Part shown: piece by piece, positions 12,747 to 25,395 of the stretch
How positions within the stretch are numbered: the stretch's first letter is position 1
Layout of the letters: each line of letters opens with the position of its first letter
Origin: Paralichthys olivaceus
Lineage: Eukaryota; Chordata; Actinopteri; Pleuronectiformes; Paralichthyidae
Length of the DNA: 64,000 nt
Assembly: GCF_024713975.1 (NCBI RefSeq)
Contig: NC_091100.1
Coordinates: 19,742,001 to 19,806,000 of the forward strand
Direction: 5' to 3'
The notes under the pieces: generated by a model
What the model saw: only the letters and a program-made list of their open reading frames with translations
What the model was told of the DNA's origin: nothing
Database searches by the model: none
Program-made: the position numbers and the translations under genes

Positions 12747-13480
12747 TTAAAAGCAACAAATACAAAATAACAATATATATGGACACGTTTACATACAATA
12801 CATACAGGCAAGACTAGTTTTCTATCAGTCTCTTTTTTAGGGAAAGGGCCTGGTTCACAATCGGTAACAATATCTTCTACTTAAATCGTCGTGGTTGTTA
12901 TCTCGCTGGTCTTGGTTTCATCAGGAGGTTGTGGTTACCTCTGACAACTGGAGCATTTCACCTACGTTGGCAGTACTGAAGATGCATGGGTGGCACAGGG
13001 TTATAGGGTGATTGACATGGTTTGTGCTGGCTATATTGGTAACACCCCTGAGATATTAGAGGTATCCATACTAATCCTGTACTCTGATGTCCTGCTGAAT
13101 GCCTGTAGTGTTGTTTGTCTCTGGCAGTGCCGCACTAGTCGTCCAGGGACAGTTGCGATGATATCCTGCGCTCTAAAGTGGCTCCTTTTTCCAGTCATGT
13201 TTTTGGTGAGCAGTGCAATATGGAAGTAGAACTTGGAGCATTTTTATGAAAAGATCCTATTCCTCCACCCTCTCCCTGACTGATCTGACCAAACCATCTT
13301 GGTGCTGTCAATATCCAATTTCCACCAAGGCATATTGCTCAAAGGTCAGCAGCAAGGCTCGGGATCATTATCAACATTTCCTGTGAGATGTCTTAAAAGA
13401 TGACCGCTGCCCATCGTCCCTAGTGGATTTAATATGTGTGTTTTGTGTAAGGGGGAGTCTGGTCTCTTCCCCTGATTCAC

Positions 13481-16400
13481 TCACACCTCCTCTGGGTCCA
13501 TTGGACCCTCAGCGCCCTGGGGAGCATCTGTGTGGAGCCGGAGGATGGGTTTGTTGCACATGGGGCACACGCTGCGGATCTCCAGCCACTTAAGCAGGCA
13601 CCTGACAGAACACACGTACAGACAGCTTATTGAATATATTGAATAACAATACATCACCTCATTGACAAAAATCTATAATTTGTGCTATCAAGTTGTAAAT
13701 GCAAATGTTATTTTAAAAAGAATGTCTTAAGTTCTACAGTTGACTCTACTTCTACACTTTCAGATCTTAGCTCAGCACAAAGAGTGTTTGTTGAAACTGC
13801 TGGTGTCTTTTGCAGATTTGGCTTACATCCCACATAGTGCACATCCAGCCCACCACGTGGAATGATGCCACTTGGGCGGTCCGCTCATGTTTGCCAGATC
13901 ATGGCCATAACTAAGCCATAGCAATACCTCATGTCAACCAAAAGTATGAATTCACCACAGGTGAATTTAGATTGCATTTACATTGAGGGGGTCCTCTCTA
14001 CGGAGGCCGCCATGTTTTTTACATTAGTCCAGACTGGACAAACTAAACACCTTTTGAGTTTTTATGACAATTAAAGGCTACCACAGGTTCTTTGTCATGT
14101 TTGGAAGGAGAGGGTGAGGTGAGGGGTGTTCAGCTGCAACATGCAATTCCAACACTAGATATCAAAAAATTCTACACTGTACCTTTAAGATCATTTTACA
14201 ATCAACTGTAAGTAGGAGCTTTAAATCTGACCTTGTCAAATGTTACACTTGCAAACTGAGGGCCACCATTCACCAGACTTTTTGATGATTCATGCGCATA
14301 CATTTTACACTGTCACACCTCATCCGATTAATGAACTCTTCATAATTATGCCGCTCTCGGAAAGAGTCATCGAGATGTTTGAAAAAAACAACACATTTTG
14401 CTCCTAGCGCCATGTTGTTTACATGTTCTGACATCAAAGCAAATGAACACACCAGAGTCAAAACAACAACTTCACAACTCGGGAGGTGGGAGCTTCCGAC
14501 AACCATGTGATGCATAAGTGTGTCGCATGCTGCTGACATCACCTCAAGTGCCATGATATCACCTTGAGGTGTTACCAGGCAACCAGGTGAGAAGAGCTAT
14601 AGCCTTGTTTTTATTATCATCATGCAAAGCCACACTTACACGTACTGTCTGTATAGCCGCCTACATATTATATGTACAAGTATGATAGAAGTAGTAATCC
14701 CTTCAGATAAACTGTAATTTCATTAAATGCCACACTAATCCTTTTCTGCACTTCATTATTACCAGTTAAACAACACTCACTTCTTGTGAAATGCATGTGA
14801 GCATGGACAAACTCCAAGTTCATCTCTGGTCCTGAATTCTTCAAGACACACTGCACAGGTTTGCTGCAGGAACAAAAAAGGATAACAGCACAGTCAGTTT
14901 ACGTGTGTCTTTTTCTCCACATTCATCCATAGCCAGTAATCAGATTATATCTAACTACAGCCAATACAATTACCATTTGTAGCTACATGAAGTAAATTTA
15001 AGAGGTGAAGTCATTTAATTTGACCCAGATTCAGAGCATAACACAAGCATGAGCCTTCACTTTGCAACGGCGCGTTTATCTTGGGCATGTTTCAAAGTAA
15101 TACAACGATCTCAGCCTTCCCTTACAAAAACAGAGATTGGACATAGAATTGGAAAACAGAAATGACTCCTAACCACCACCACCACTGCCTCGTGAAAAAA
15201 GAAAGAACATAGAGAGGCAGACGTTTTAGAAATCACAAGAGACAGGAAGACCTCTTTTTTTCTAATACATATTGAATGAGTGCAGTTATTCCTGGAGTCC
15301 TAAATTCTGCTACGAGTAGAGACGCAAGCAGGCACTCTGTTTTTTTTTTGTTTTTTTTAATGGCTGTGTTTTGGGATACAAGATATTTTCAGGACATCTC
15401 CACTGTGTCTGTATGCAGCATGTTAATCACATCTGAGAGGAGAAATTGATTAAGTTAACCAACCAAAACCATCCCAGCTCATAATGGATGGCCTGAGCTG
15501 TCATGGAAATAGTGCTGGGAAACACGAAATGAATGCAGCACGACGGAGATGAACATACATGTATAAAAAACAAATAACGTGTGCTGTGCATGCATGTTAG
15601 AGTTGGTGACTCACTCCTAGAAGGCTCAGTTTCTTGCTTGCACCCTTCAGCACCACCTACAGAGGAGAAATGGGAGGAAAGACAGGAGCATTGGGTCATG
15701 TGAATCATGTGTCAGCACTATTACATTGGCAGAAGTGTGTGAAACAAACACTTCACATGGGTTCAATGTCCTGATCTGACCGGCTTAAAATATCCTCATG
15801 AGTAGTGTGTGTTCTTGTTTTTATTGTTTATATCTTCCTAAAAAAAAAAAATAACATCCTAAAAACAGATGATGCACACAGCTGCAGCAGGAGTTCAACC
15901 TTCCCCAAAGCTGAAACCAAACAACACCAACTGTCACCACACCTCACTGTCACCACTACCTGCTCATTGTATCAGGCCTCGCCACGCTGCAGCTGGATTA
16001 ACGTGACACATGGATGGAGTCAAGGTCATCCATTGAGAGTGGTGTCAGGTGTCACTGAGTTGACGATAACGGCGCGAAATGCTATAGTAGTATTTATAAC
16101 CCGCCTCAGACGCGAGTGTTACATGTTCAACCACGGCGACAGATATGGCAGCGACATACCTCATTGTAACTGAACTGCTCCCTCGTTCCCTGTTGTTTCA
16201 GCCTGGAAGAGACACACAGAGAGGACAAGGTCTGTACAGTAGAGGGGACGGTAGTAATGGCTGTAACTTCAGTCAGCCGTGCTAATAATCTGTACTCCTA
16301 TTTCCTACATCTGCAGTGCACCATCCTGGCATAGGTAATTTTTTATCACAGTAATCATGGAGGGAATTTTCTATAAGATATATTGAGAAACTCTTTATTA

Positions 16401-19375
16401 CTAATTGTTACTATTAAAAAGCATAGGGGAGAACATAGCACATTTTACAATTATTGTGAATAACCAGACTGATGCTGGATTTTTGAAGCTGCGAATAATA
16501 ATATTAATATTTTATTAATAGTTTATTCTTATAAACTGATTTTGTTTTATGTTTTGTTATGAAACCTACATTAAATGATAATATAATGTCACTGCATGAA
16601 GTTTATATGGTGACCATGTTAGAAAACAGGTTCTGATTGGAATAACCAGTTTAAGATAGTCATCACAGTAATGTCAGCCAGCAGCTGCTTATCTGAATTT
16701 AGCATAAAGACTAAAAGCAGTGGGAAACAGTGACTCTGTACAAAGGTTACAGCCTGACAACACCTCTACTTCTCACTAATCAACACATTGTATCTTGTTT
16801 CTTTAAATTGGAAAAAAGAGAAGTGTAAAAATTGCAATTGTTGTTTTTACAGAGGATACTGAGCCGGGCTATTTCTCATTCGCAAAAAGTTGTCAATTTA
16901 TAGATGCAGCAGACATGGAGCACCATTGGCCTTTATTCAGAGTTGTGTTTGTGTCCACCTGATAAATTTAAATCTACTATTTTGATATTTCACTTTAGCT
17001 CTGTTTTGGTCTCCACCTACTATCAACTGAGATATTTGGCTCTTTAGCTTTTAGAATGTTCACAATGTTGATCCTTCCAATGAAAACTGCTGCTGGCTGT
17101 TATTAGAAACAACACAGATCAAAGCCACAGAGTAATGCTGAAGGTAGAAACCAAATCAGTGATGGAAACGGTGGATTTCTTGCTAATTTTCAAAGTATTT
17201 ATATTTGTTACCTTTCTCATGTTGTCCATTGCCTATTGAACAAATATTGATAAGGTCATGAATTGTTTAAAAAGGAAGACATTTTGGAAAATAAGTCAGT
17301 GACCTTTGGAAGAATAAAGAGTTCATCAAACATATTTTTGGACATTTCTGTGAAAACAGATTCTAACATACAATAAGTCTGTCTCTTACTTGTTGATATT
17401 TGTTGAATTACTTTAGTTTTACTGTTGTAGCACATACAGTATATCTGCTGTATGTTGTAACATGCATGTGTACAAGACATAAACACTAGTATAGATTTAT
17501 GGGGTTTCTTTTTTCAAGTACAACAATTATTAACCATATGTTGTAACTTTGGTTGCTCTGTATGACCACACTTCTTCAATTTGCATCAAGATTTCTTCTT
17601 TCATCAAATCACAGTCTTATTACTAAGATAGATCTTAATCTATTTACCCGATTGTGTTACATTTTGTTGCAGTGCTGGTTCAAAATGCCTAAATAGCTCT
17701 TTTACACAGTTCGCACTAATTACCCAGACTTCCACCGTCATTTATCTACCAACCTGAAAAGGTAGCAACAGAAGATGAGGCTGAGCATGAAGACGAAGAG
17801 GCCGATGCCCAGCACAATGACATAGACATTGAGCGGGAGGTGATAGATCTCAGAAGTCATGCTGCAGTAGTGTTCAGAGCGCTGAGAACCCAAACCACAC
17901 AGGCATCCTGACAGGAAGAGATTGCAACGCGATTACATACTTGACACACATTTAACTGTTACCTTTAACTCTTCGGGTTCAGAGCCCCAGGCTACATGTT
18001 GGCTTAACCCCTAACCCTTAAAGTCTTTAATCCTTCTTATTTCTTATGGGGTTATTTTTTAAAAGAGTAACTTCCATTCTTTGTTTCGATGCCTGTCAGG
18101 AAACTTTTTTTGAATAGGTTTTCTTTTCATAGAGCACTGCACAAAACAGTTGTCTTGCAACCTCATTGTTTACTTTACCAATTTTCCTCGAAACCAACCC
18201 TGAGACCCACAGTAAACAACAGTCAGAGTTGCCAGTTCAAGTCTAGATCTGTAGCATAAACATTAGACAGTGTGACCTGCAAAGGCAAATTGGGCTGTCA
18301 TGAGTCTAGAAAGCAGCCACCAGCTCTTGAAATCTGTGTTTGTTGATCATTTACTTGAGCAAAGAGCTACGGTGCCATCACAGACTGCTCATGATCCTGA
18401 GCCTTGAGTACTGTATGTACATTTGCTTTACAGTACTCATAGTGCATGTGACTCTCTGTGCTCTCCGCCAAATCAGGAGATTTATTGACATTAAAAAAAG
18501 TAAGGAGTTTAGTAGTTTGTTTTTGTTTGGATACAGACGTATCCAGGGAGCTGTGAGTGGTGCTGTGCTGGGGACTGAAGGGGCTCGTTGGACTGCGCAT
18601 TAATTGGCTGTGAACTAGACAAACATGGAGGACAGACACCACTTCCACCACACCACCATCTGTTCCACAGTCTACTGTATAGAGGGGACTCATGGAGTGT
18701 GTGTGTTCGTGTGTGTGTGTGTGTGCGCTGCAGGTGGCAGGGGGGTGGGCTACATTAAACAGAATGAACTCTGGGGACTAAAGGACCATTTGGTAAAACA
18801 ATAGCAGAGGAAGCCCCACTTCCACAGGCCACATGTGTTCCTATTAATTTGCCGCGAGGATGCTCTTTGCCAGCCTATAAGTGTCCATGTGTCCCTCTTT
18901 AGAGTGAATGAATGGGTACAGCTTGCACACTGTGGGGGGGGCATGGGGTGGATAATTTGACGTGGCTTGGGTTTGAGGGGGATTTACGTGGGTGGGGGGT
19001 GGGCTAGGGAAGTCCTAGGGCAGCATAATGAGAGATGCAATTATGAACCTGGCATGGATGCACTCAGCAGAAACAAAAAATAATATGCCATGAGGTCAGT
19101 GAGGATAAGATATTATCAGTTCCAGTTGACAAAGCTGTCAAGCAAACATGACCTTGAATGAAATGTGCACTCACCCTCCTAAAAAATAAAGTGAGGCCTG
19201 CACTCTCTCAGTAATTTGTGATTTTACATGCACGTCCATTTATGTGGATCCCATTAGCTATCTGTCAGCGAATAAGAGTTTATGAGATACAAGTAAGTAC
19301 ATGTGCTAGCACCTCTTGTATATTTGGCAGATGGCAGAAAAGTCACTTACCGTTACACCATTGGAATGGTTGCAT
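13481..19375 (-). CDS. rnf122: RING finger protein 122 (membrane RING-H2 E3 ubiquitin ligase)
   Basis: Six exons on the minus strand: 19351-19375, 17754-17907, 16160-16202, 15615-15656, 14781-14863 and 13481-13601. They join in phase to 155 residues, the length of human RNF122. The protein opens MQPFQWCNG, matching the MHPFQWCNG start of the family. A hydrophobic membrane helix follows ([20 protein letters not shown], about residues 35-54), then a short linker. The C-terminal RING-H2 has its ligands visible: [13 protein letters not shown] and CPMC. The intron between exons 5 and 6 splits the RING within a Lys codon. RNF122 is an ER/Golgi-associated ligase reported to ubiquitinate itself and other membrane or signalling proteins. 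The paralogue RNF24 is the alternative, but the start and the CNGCLCGLG motif favour RNF122. The 25-base first coding exon is easily missed by gene finders. Confidence 0.92.
18697..18727. repeat. (TG)n microsatellite in rnf122 intron 1
   Basis: Interrupted TG/GTGTGC run in the intron between the first and second coding exons of rnf122. Confidence 0.9.
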
Positions 19376-22300
19376 GAAATTTGACTCCCAGGGCAGCAGC
19401 AGTAAATTCAGGCCCTGTCAGGAGTAGGCTGGATGGGAGCCAAGACTGTGGGCTGGAGCTCCGGACACTGAATCTGTTTGGAGCCTGGATTCACCCCGAG
19501 CTGTATCACTCTTTTGTTGGACTGTGTGAACTCCAGCGAAAAAACAACCATCAAGATTTTCAGATTTGCCCAGATTCCACAAATCCTCGGTAGGTGTGGT
19601 TATGTTGGCTCAGCAGTCTGCACTGCCCAGCATTCCCAAATCTGGATTAAGCACTCCGTGTAAAGATTGGGAGATTTGGGACTGGGGTTTGGACCAGGAC
19701 TGGAGACCTCATGTGCTCCTGGATCCCAGCAAGGATGATGTCATCACAGGAGAGCCAAGAAGGGGACAAAGAAATCTTGTTGACATGAAATTTTTGTTCG
19801 TCAGAAGCCTCATACCAGGAGTTGTTATTGTGAAAAGCTGAATCTCGCTCAGTCACATTGTCATAAACAACACAGGCTGCTTGGTAACAGGAAATACTTA
19901 CATTTCCAGCAGAAAACAACACCTCTGTCCTCACTCTGCGTCTGCAGTGTCTCCCCTTCACCAAATCCAGTGACATCCACCGTTCAAAATGACAGTCCTT
20001 GTCCAATGAAGGTAATCATTTGGCATTAAGTCTGCGCTTTGTCTTCCTCCCAAAGCTGCTTTTTTAACAGAGGATTTTCACAAGTCTCATCCCCCTCTCC
20101 TCTCGTCTGTTGTCTCCTCCTCCAGTCCTCTGATCTTGCAGTGGGCAGTCCACCTCAGTGCAGGAGGCAGAGATGTACTTCCCTCAAAGCCCAAACAAAG
20201 TGAGGACAGCTCCATACAGTCAACAACAGTCCTCTAGCTGGGGTTTAGTGTTTGGCTGGTGAGTGTGTGTTTGTGTGTGTGTAGGGGGGGGATCCTACTC
20301 TCCCTCTAACCATCTGCTCCTTCAATTGAGAAAAAAAATCAGAGACAAAGGCTGTGTGTGTGTGTGTGTGTGTACAAGTGTGTCTGCGTGTGTCGTGTTC
20401 AGTCTCTCCCACCTCCAGCTGGCTTTGTCATGGCAGGCTTCCCCTCTTCCTCTTTCAATCCATAATGGTGCTGAGAGGGAGAGAGTGAGAGAGAGTCTGC
20501 AGTTTGCCTTCCCCTTCCTCCCCTTGCTCTGCCTTGGGTTTGTAAACAGATCTCTGCTCATGTGACCAGCCGTTTTGCCTCGCAACTCTCCTCTCCCTCA
20601 GCCCTCCCTCACTACCTCTGTCCTCCAATCTGTAGGCAGAAGGAAGGCAGAATGAGCCAGACACTGACGAATAGGGCGCCTGCAAGCATGCTGATGTGTG
20701 TGTGTGTGTGTGTGAGTCTGTGTGTGCACACGTCTGTGCATGTATATGTGAGAGGGAGACAAGAGACACTTGCAGCAAAGTCAAGGGAGGCCCTGGTCAG
20801 TAGCATGCGCATGGCTGATGTCCTCACAACCAAAACAAAGCCATTTGTGTGAAATGGAGGTCAGTAAGAAGCTGAAGTGACTCACCATTTCCTTCCTTCC
20901 CACATAAACACAGTGGTATTGTCGAGCTACGGCAGTTAATTTGTCATGTTTGCTTTGTTTGATCTATACACACACACACACACTCATGCACACACACATC
21001 AAGTCACTCTCTCAGAACAAAGGAACAAAAAAACAGAGCAGGGGTGAGAGGAGGGGTATTGCTGCACAGCATGTAATATAATATGCAAGATATGTAGAAA
21101 AGTCAAGAAGGAAAAAGAGTGACTCAGAAAAAAATCACAGCCCGGACAAAGACACTGCATGAACGTCCACCCCCACACCAGCGACCCTGCATGGCTGCCA
21201 ATTCGCTGAGAGAGCGAACAGCTGCTGGGCTACTGGGCGAGCTGAGAGACGGTCAAGGGGAGTGCTGCTCCACTAATCCCCAGGGGGGGGAGGGAGAGGC
21301 TTCAATGGGATCCATGCCATATTCATTCACCCTGCCCTCCTCCTATACTCCCCCCCTGCTCTAATAATGATGTTACTGCTGAGTGCTCAGGAACAGCTGG
21401 ATTGACTGCACAGATGCACGGGCGTAAATACAACCCATAATACACTGCATGCATTGTAGGGTGTTTACAGGTTTCAGGATGAGGGATGGTTGCATCTACA
21501 GTTGTGTTTTGGGCCTTGTGAAGGGTGGTAGTTTTGGTGAAAGCACGCCCCCCTGTGAGATATGGTGAAAATACAACACAGTTTCCTGAAGATGTGCATT
21601 AAAAATTCAAATTTAGATTTTCAAAAGGCTCGTTCAAAGATAGAAAAGAGAGTATCTTGACTTTTTCTAGAAAATAAGTGGGAAGTGTTTGATGAACCTG
21701 AGTGAGAAACTGAGCAATTGGGGAAGAGAGCGATGTAAATGTTGATTTTGTTTTCTTAGTGACATGTAAATTGTTTGGGCTGTCACTACCTCTTGTCTTT
21801 TGCATAAAACATAGGTTTGCGTGATCAGAAATACAAGCATACTGTAGGTTGTCTGGTTTAAGACCAGAGATAAGTTTCAGATCATACTCAACAAGATTAT
21901 ACAACTGCAGTAATAGAAAAAGTTGATATTTAAGGATTACAATAAACCTGTGGTACAGTTTGACTCAACAGGGACCCCTGTGGTCACAAATGGCCATTAC
22001 AATATACTGTATCAGTACCATTAGTACTAAAAAGCCACAGTGTCAGACAACAGACTGTGACTCAGTTCAGGGGCCTCATCCTTCAGAGGCCACATATGAA
22101 GATCCATTGATTACATGGTTGCCCCATTTTGAAGTCTCCATTGCCTCCATCCATTCCCAAGCAACAAAGGATCCAACAGGTGGATCCTCCTCTTGCCAAC
22201 CTTTCCCAGGATCCAAGCTACAGTAAGTGCAGGGGCTCAAAGCAGCTAATGATGCAACAGTATGTGCGTGACAAGCTAGTGATGCAAATAGGAAATCTTC

Positions 22301-23075
22301 CATAGACCAGACTGTCTCATTTAGGTTCCACCTTTGCAGTCTATCCATTCCACAAAGGACTTTCCCTTCCCCCTGTATGGTATCCAAAGAGGACACAGCT
22401 AACATGCAGTTTAAGTTAGCTAACACTAGACACATTTCTGCTGTATCAGTGAAATCTATAGTATGTTGTATCTACAGTATAATCAGAGTATATTTACCAA
22501 GTGCATGCAGCTGTTTTTTTCTTTTGTTCATTTGACGCATGTCAGTCTGTCCCCCTGGGAATATTTACAATGGCCCCACACTTGTGAGCATCACAATCAT
22601 TCATTAGTGTCGTTATAAATAAGAATTCTGCAGTGTTAAATGCTTTACTATAAGATTGATTCAACAGCTCTAATTCTGCAGCCTGGAATTTACAGTTAGT
22701 TTATTTGGCAAGCTCAGTCCCTCAGAGAGAAGTGTAACTTACAAATGAAACACACAGCAGTCGTGACAACACTATATTACTATATACAACAATAAGTTCT
22801 GGCTCACACCCAGAATTAGACATGTTCTGAGAAAATGTTAACTGTTTATGAATCAGTGGTATGACATTTTATTTACTTTATGCTTACACAAACACACTCA
22901 ATACACGTAACACTTATCATGCTTCATTAGTAAAATTATGCATTGATTTCATCTTTATAATTTCTATAATGATCTGTGCATTAAAGACACTCCGGCTGAA
23001 TTGGATAACATATGTTTTCTAACAGAATTTAAAAATTAAAATCTGAAACTCTGAAATCTGGACTGACTTTTCCCT
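19376..23075. other. rnf122 5' region and intergenic stretch up to calhm1
   Basis: I see no convincing exon here. The part to about 20,250 is likely rnf122 leader and promoter. From 20,255 to 20,990 there are several TG/CA microsatellites (20,255-20,282; 20,353-20,373; 20,695-20,712; 20,967-20,983). Longest ORFs are simple-sequence artefacts or low-complexity. The remainder to 23,075 is AT-rich without recognisable features. Confidence 0.6.
20353..20373. repeat. (TG)n microsatellite upstream of rnf122
   Basis: Run of about 10 TG units. Similar shorter TG or CA runs lie at 20,255-20,282, 20,695-20,712 and 20,967-20,983. Confidence 0.9.
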
Positions 23076-25395
23076 TCAGACTCTACTGTAATACACCGCC
23101 CATTCCTTTTTCTCCACCTCAGGGGTGTGTCCCTTCACATGCCCATTTATTCCTCCATTAGCTTCTCCATTTAGTTTACCATTGTTTTCACCATCTATAT
23201 GGTCCTTTCTCAGAGCCAGAGCTGGCTTACAGGTGTGCCAGTTCCTCAGAACTTTATTCATATCATCCTGGGCCCTGATACCCAGAAGCCTGTCTTCATC
23301 ACTTCTCTTTTTGTCCTCGTCATCATCGTCCCCGTCGTTCGTGTATGAGCGTTGGCTGTGGAGGCTGCGCATCTCACCGCTGATGCTTTCAAAGTACTGA
23401 TGGATGCAGACCTTGGCAAAGCTCTTGGCATGCTCCTTACAGGTCTCGTCGAACATCTTGCGCTCAATGTCAATGTAGTGTGACCAGTACTTGGTCTTGA
23501 GGAAGGCGGCCTGGGTAAAGCACGGTCGAATGGCCCGGATCAGGAAGGCCGTGAAGGTCATCATGAGCAGAAACATCCATCCACATACCTGTGAGATGTA
23601 GACAGGTGTTAGTCCTGTATATTAGTATAGAAAACCTGCATAAACTGGACTATGTGTTATTCTTGTAGATAGTTAAAGTCAAATAGTCAAACATGTGATG
23701 TTAAAAGCATTTCACAGCTTCATAGCTCATTTACAGAATGTATATATCAATGGACATTTATAGACATGTTACTTTATGCCTGTACAATTGCCTTTTGGCT
23801 GATCAAAGACCTAAAAGACTGTGGGTGAGTTTTTTTGGATGAATTGAAATAGCTCCCAGTTCTTTGAATATTAAGGCTATAAAAAGCTTATCTATCCCTC
23901 TCATAAGCGAACAGGAAAGATTCAGCGAGTGCAAAGTCTAGTGGGGATAAGTAAAATACAGTTTTTGTGGAATAAAGTCAGGACAATTTAATTTTGCTGA
24001 GTCATAATTTTCGGTGATGAAGTTGGAAAACTGCTGAATGTGCAGAGGTTTTGCCATACAAACGTATGTGTGTGTGTGTGAGACAAGTAGGGCCATAGGG
24101 AGGATTTAAGGTCCCTAACTGTACCGCCTCAAAAAATACCAATACATATTTAATCAATTTAGCTCCAGTTGGTTTTTTTCAATTTCAATTTCTTCATACA
24201 TTTATTTTATTGTTGTAGGGGGTAGTTTGAAAATACCAGAATCATTCAAACTCCCCCCTGGCTGTGAAAACTCCCACATTCCAAGAAGGAATACCTAGGA
24301 TATGACATTAGTGTGTTCTGACATTTCTCAAAGCAGAAAGTGGAGGGCACAATACCAGGAGTCTGAAGCTCTTGAGATAATGTATATTATGATTTGGCGC
24401 TATATACAAATAAAATAAAATTGAATTGAACTGAAATGAAGCAGGCAATTTGAATCCAGCCATAATTCATTTAATTTCTATTTTTATTTACACCTGTGTT
24501 TTTCTTGCTGTGAAAAATGCATGTGGTTCATGCAAAGCAACTCTGTGATTTAGTTCACCATAGGAAGCAAATGTTTAATCCGTCTCCCTGCTCATACAGA
24601 TTGGTAGTGAAAGGCAGGCTAAGGTTTGCCACTAACACATTTGCATTTGTGTGACCAGGCCCTAAGAATAAAATCTAGCCATGTTGTATGTGACAGTCCG
24701 TGTCTTTGATTGACGTTTGTTAGATTGAGAAAAGGTTTGTCTCAGCTGTCCTCTGTTCTCCCTCAGTCAAAAGGTTAGATCAGCTAAGCACCTCTCGCTT
24801 TAAAATCCTTTACTGGAAAATTGAGAGAGAAAAAAAATCACCAGTCTACCTGTGATAAGCACTTGATGTATCGCGATGCTGCAACTCTTATTTCATGATG
24901 CTCAAACAGGTCTTTGCAGGGAATTCTCGCCAGCAGTTTGATCTTCTCCATCTCTGACAGCTCCGTTATGAAACTATAATTCCCAAACCTGTCAATATCC
25001 AGGTTGATGCTGAAAGCACAAAGGAAACTCTTCCCATCCATGAGCGTGACAGACACCCACACTGCAGGTGCTATCAGGGACCTCTGTGTGATAGAACAAA
25101 ACATGTAGCGGAGGATTGAAGGATCCTTTCTCCGTTTTCCTGCCGGTCTTTTCCATTCCTCAGCGAGCACGGACACGTTGTTGTTCAAAACAAAACCCAA
25201 CAAGAAGAACCATAAAGGTGGAACGATAAGCAGTCCAATCCCGTAGTTGTAGTTGTATTCTGGCATACAGGGGCAGCTGAATTCAAAGGCAGAGTACATC
25301 TGTGCACTAGCCAGTGCCATGATACCACAGATCCCACTCATAAAGGATTCCTGGTTGGACTGGAGGAACTGGAACATCATACGAAACTTATCCAT
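23076..25395 (-). CDS. calhm1: Calcium homeostasis modulator 1 (CALHM1 large-pore channel)
   Basis: Two exons, 24850-25395 and 23076-23588, join at a CAG|GTA phase-0 junction to 352 residues (human CALHM1 has 346). The start [18 protein letters not shown] is nearly identical to the human N-terminus, which lines the pore. Four membrane segments are recognisable, about residues 18-38, 50-70, 103-125 and, just after the splice, around residue 190. The extracellular CPC motif is at 41-43. The Asp of VTLMDGK (residue 120) corresponds to human Asp121, implicated in ion selectivity. An N-glycosylation sequon NYS matches the human site. The C-terminal half contains [20 protein letters not shown], a family hallmark, then an Asp-rich stretch (DGDDDDED) and an Asn/Gly-rich tail. 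CALHM1 forms voltage- and calcium-gated, ATP-permeable channels, in mammals with CALHM3 in taste cells. No calhm2 or calhm3 copy is visible beside it. Confidence 0.97.
24371..24440 (+). repeat. L2/CR1-type retroelement 3' tail
   Basis: The stretch GAGATAATGTATATTATG, then GATTTGGCGCTATATACAAA and an A-rich (ATTGA)n end, is the standard 3' tail of fish L2-clade LINEs and of SINEs that share it. Only the tail is left, in the calhm1 intron. Confidence 0.7.

Noticed and set aside
20263-20852. Several ORFs of 73-109 codons upstream of rnf122
   Set aside because: They are built on TG/CA microsatellites (runs of VCVCV or HTHTH) and have no conserved content.
22076-22435. 119-codon minus-strand ORF between rnf122 and calhm1
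   Set aside because: No recognisable domain, no Kozak or splice context that stands out, and local direct repeats of GGATCC-containing words. Treated as chance.
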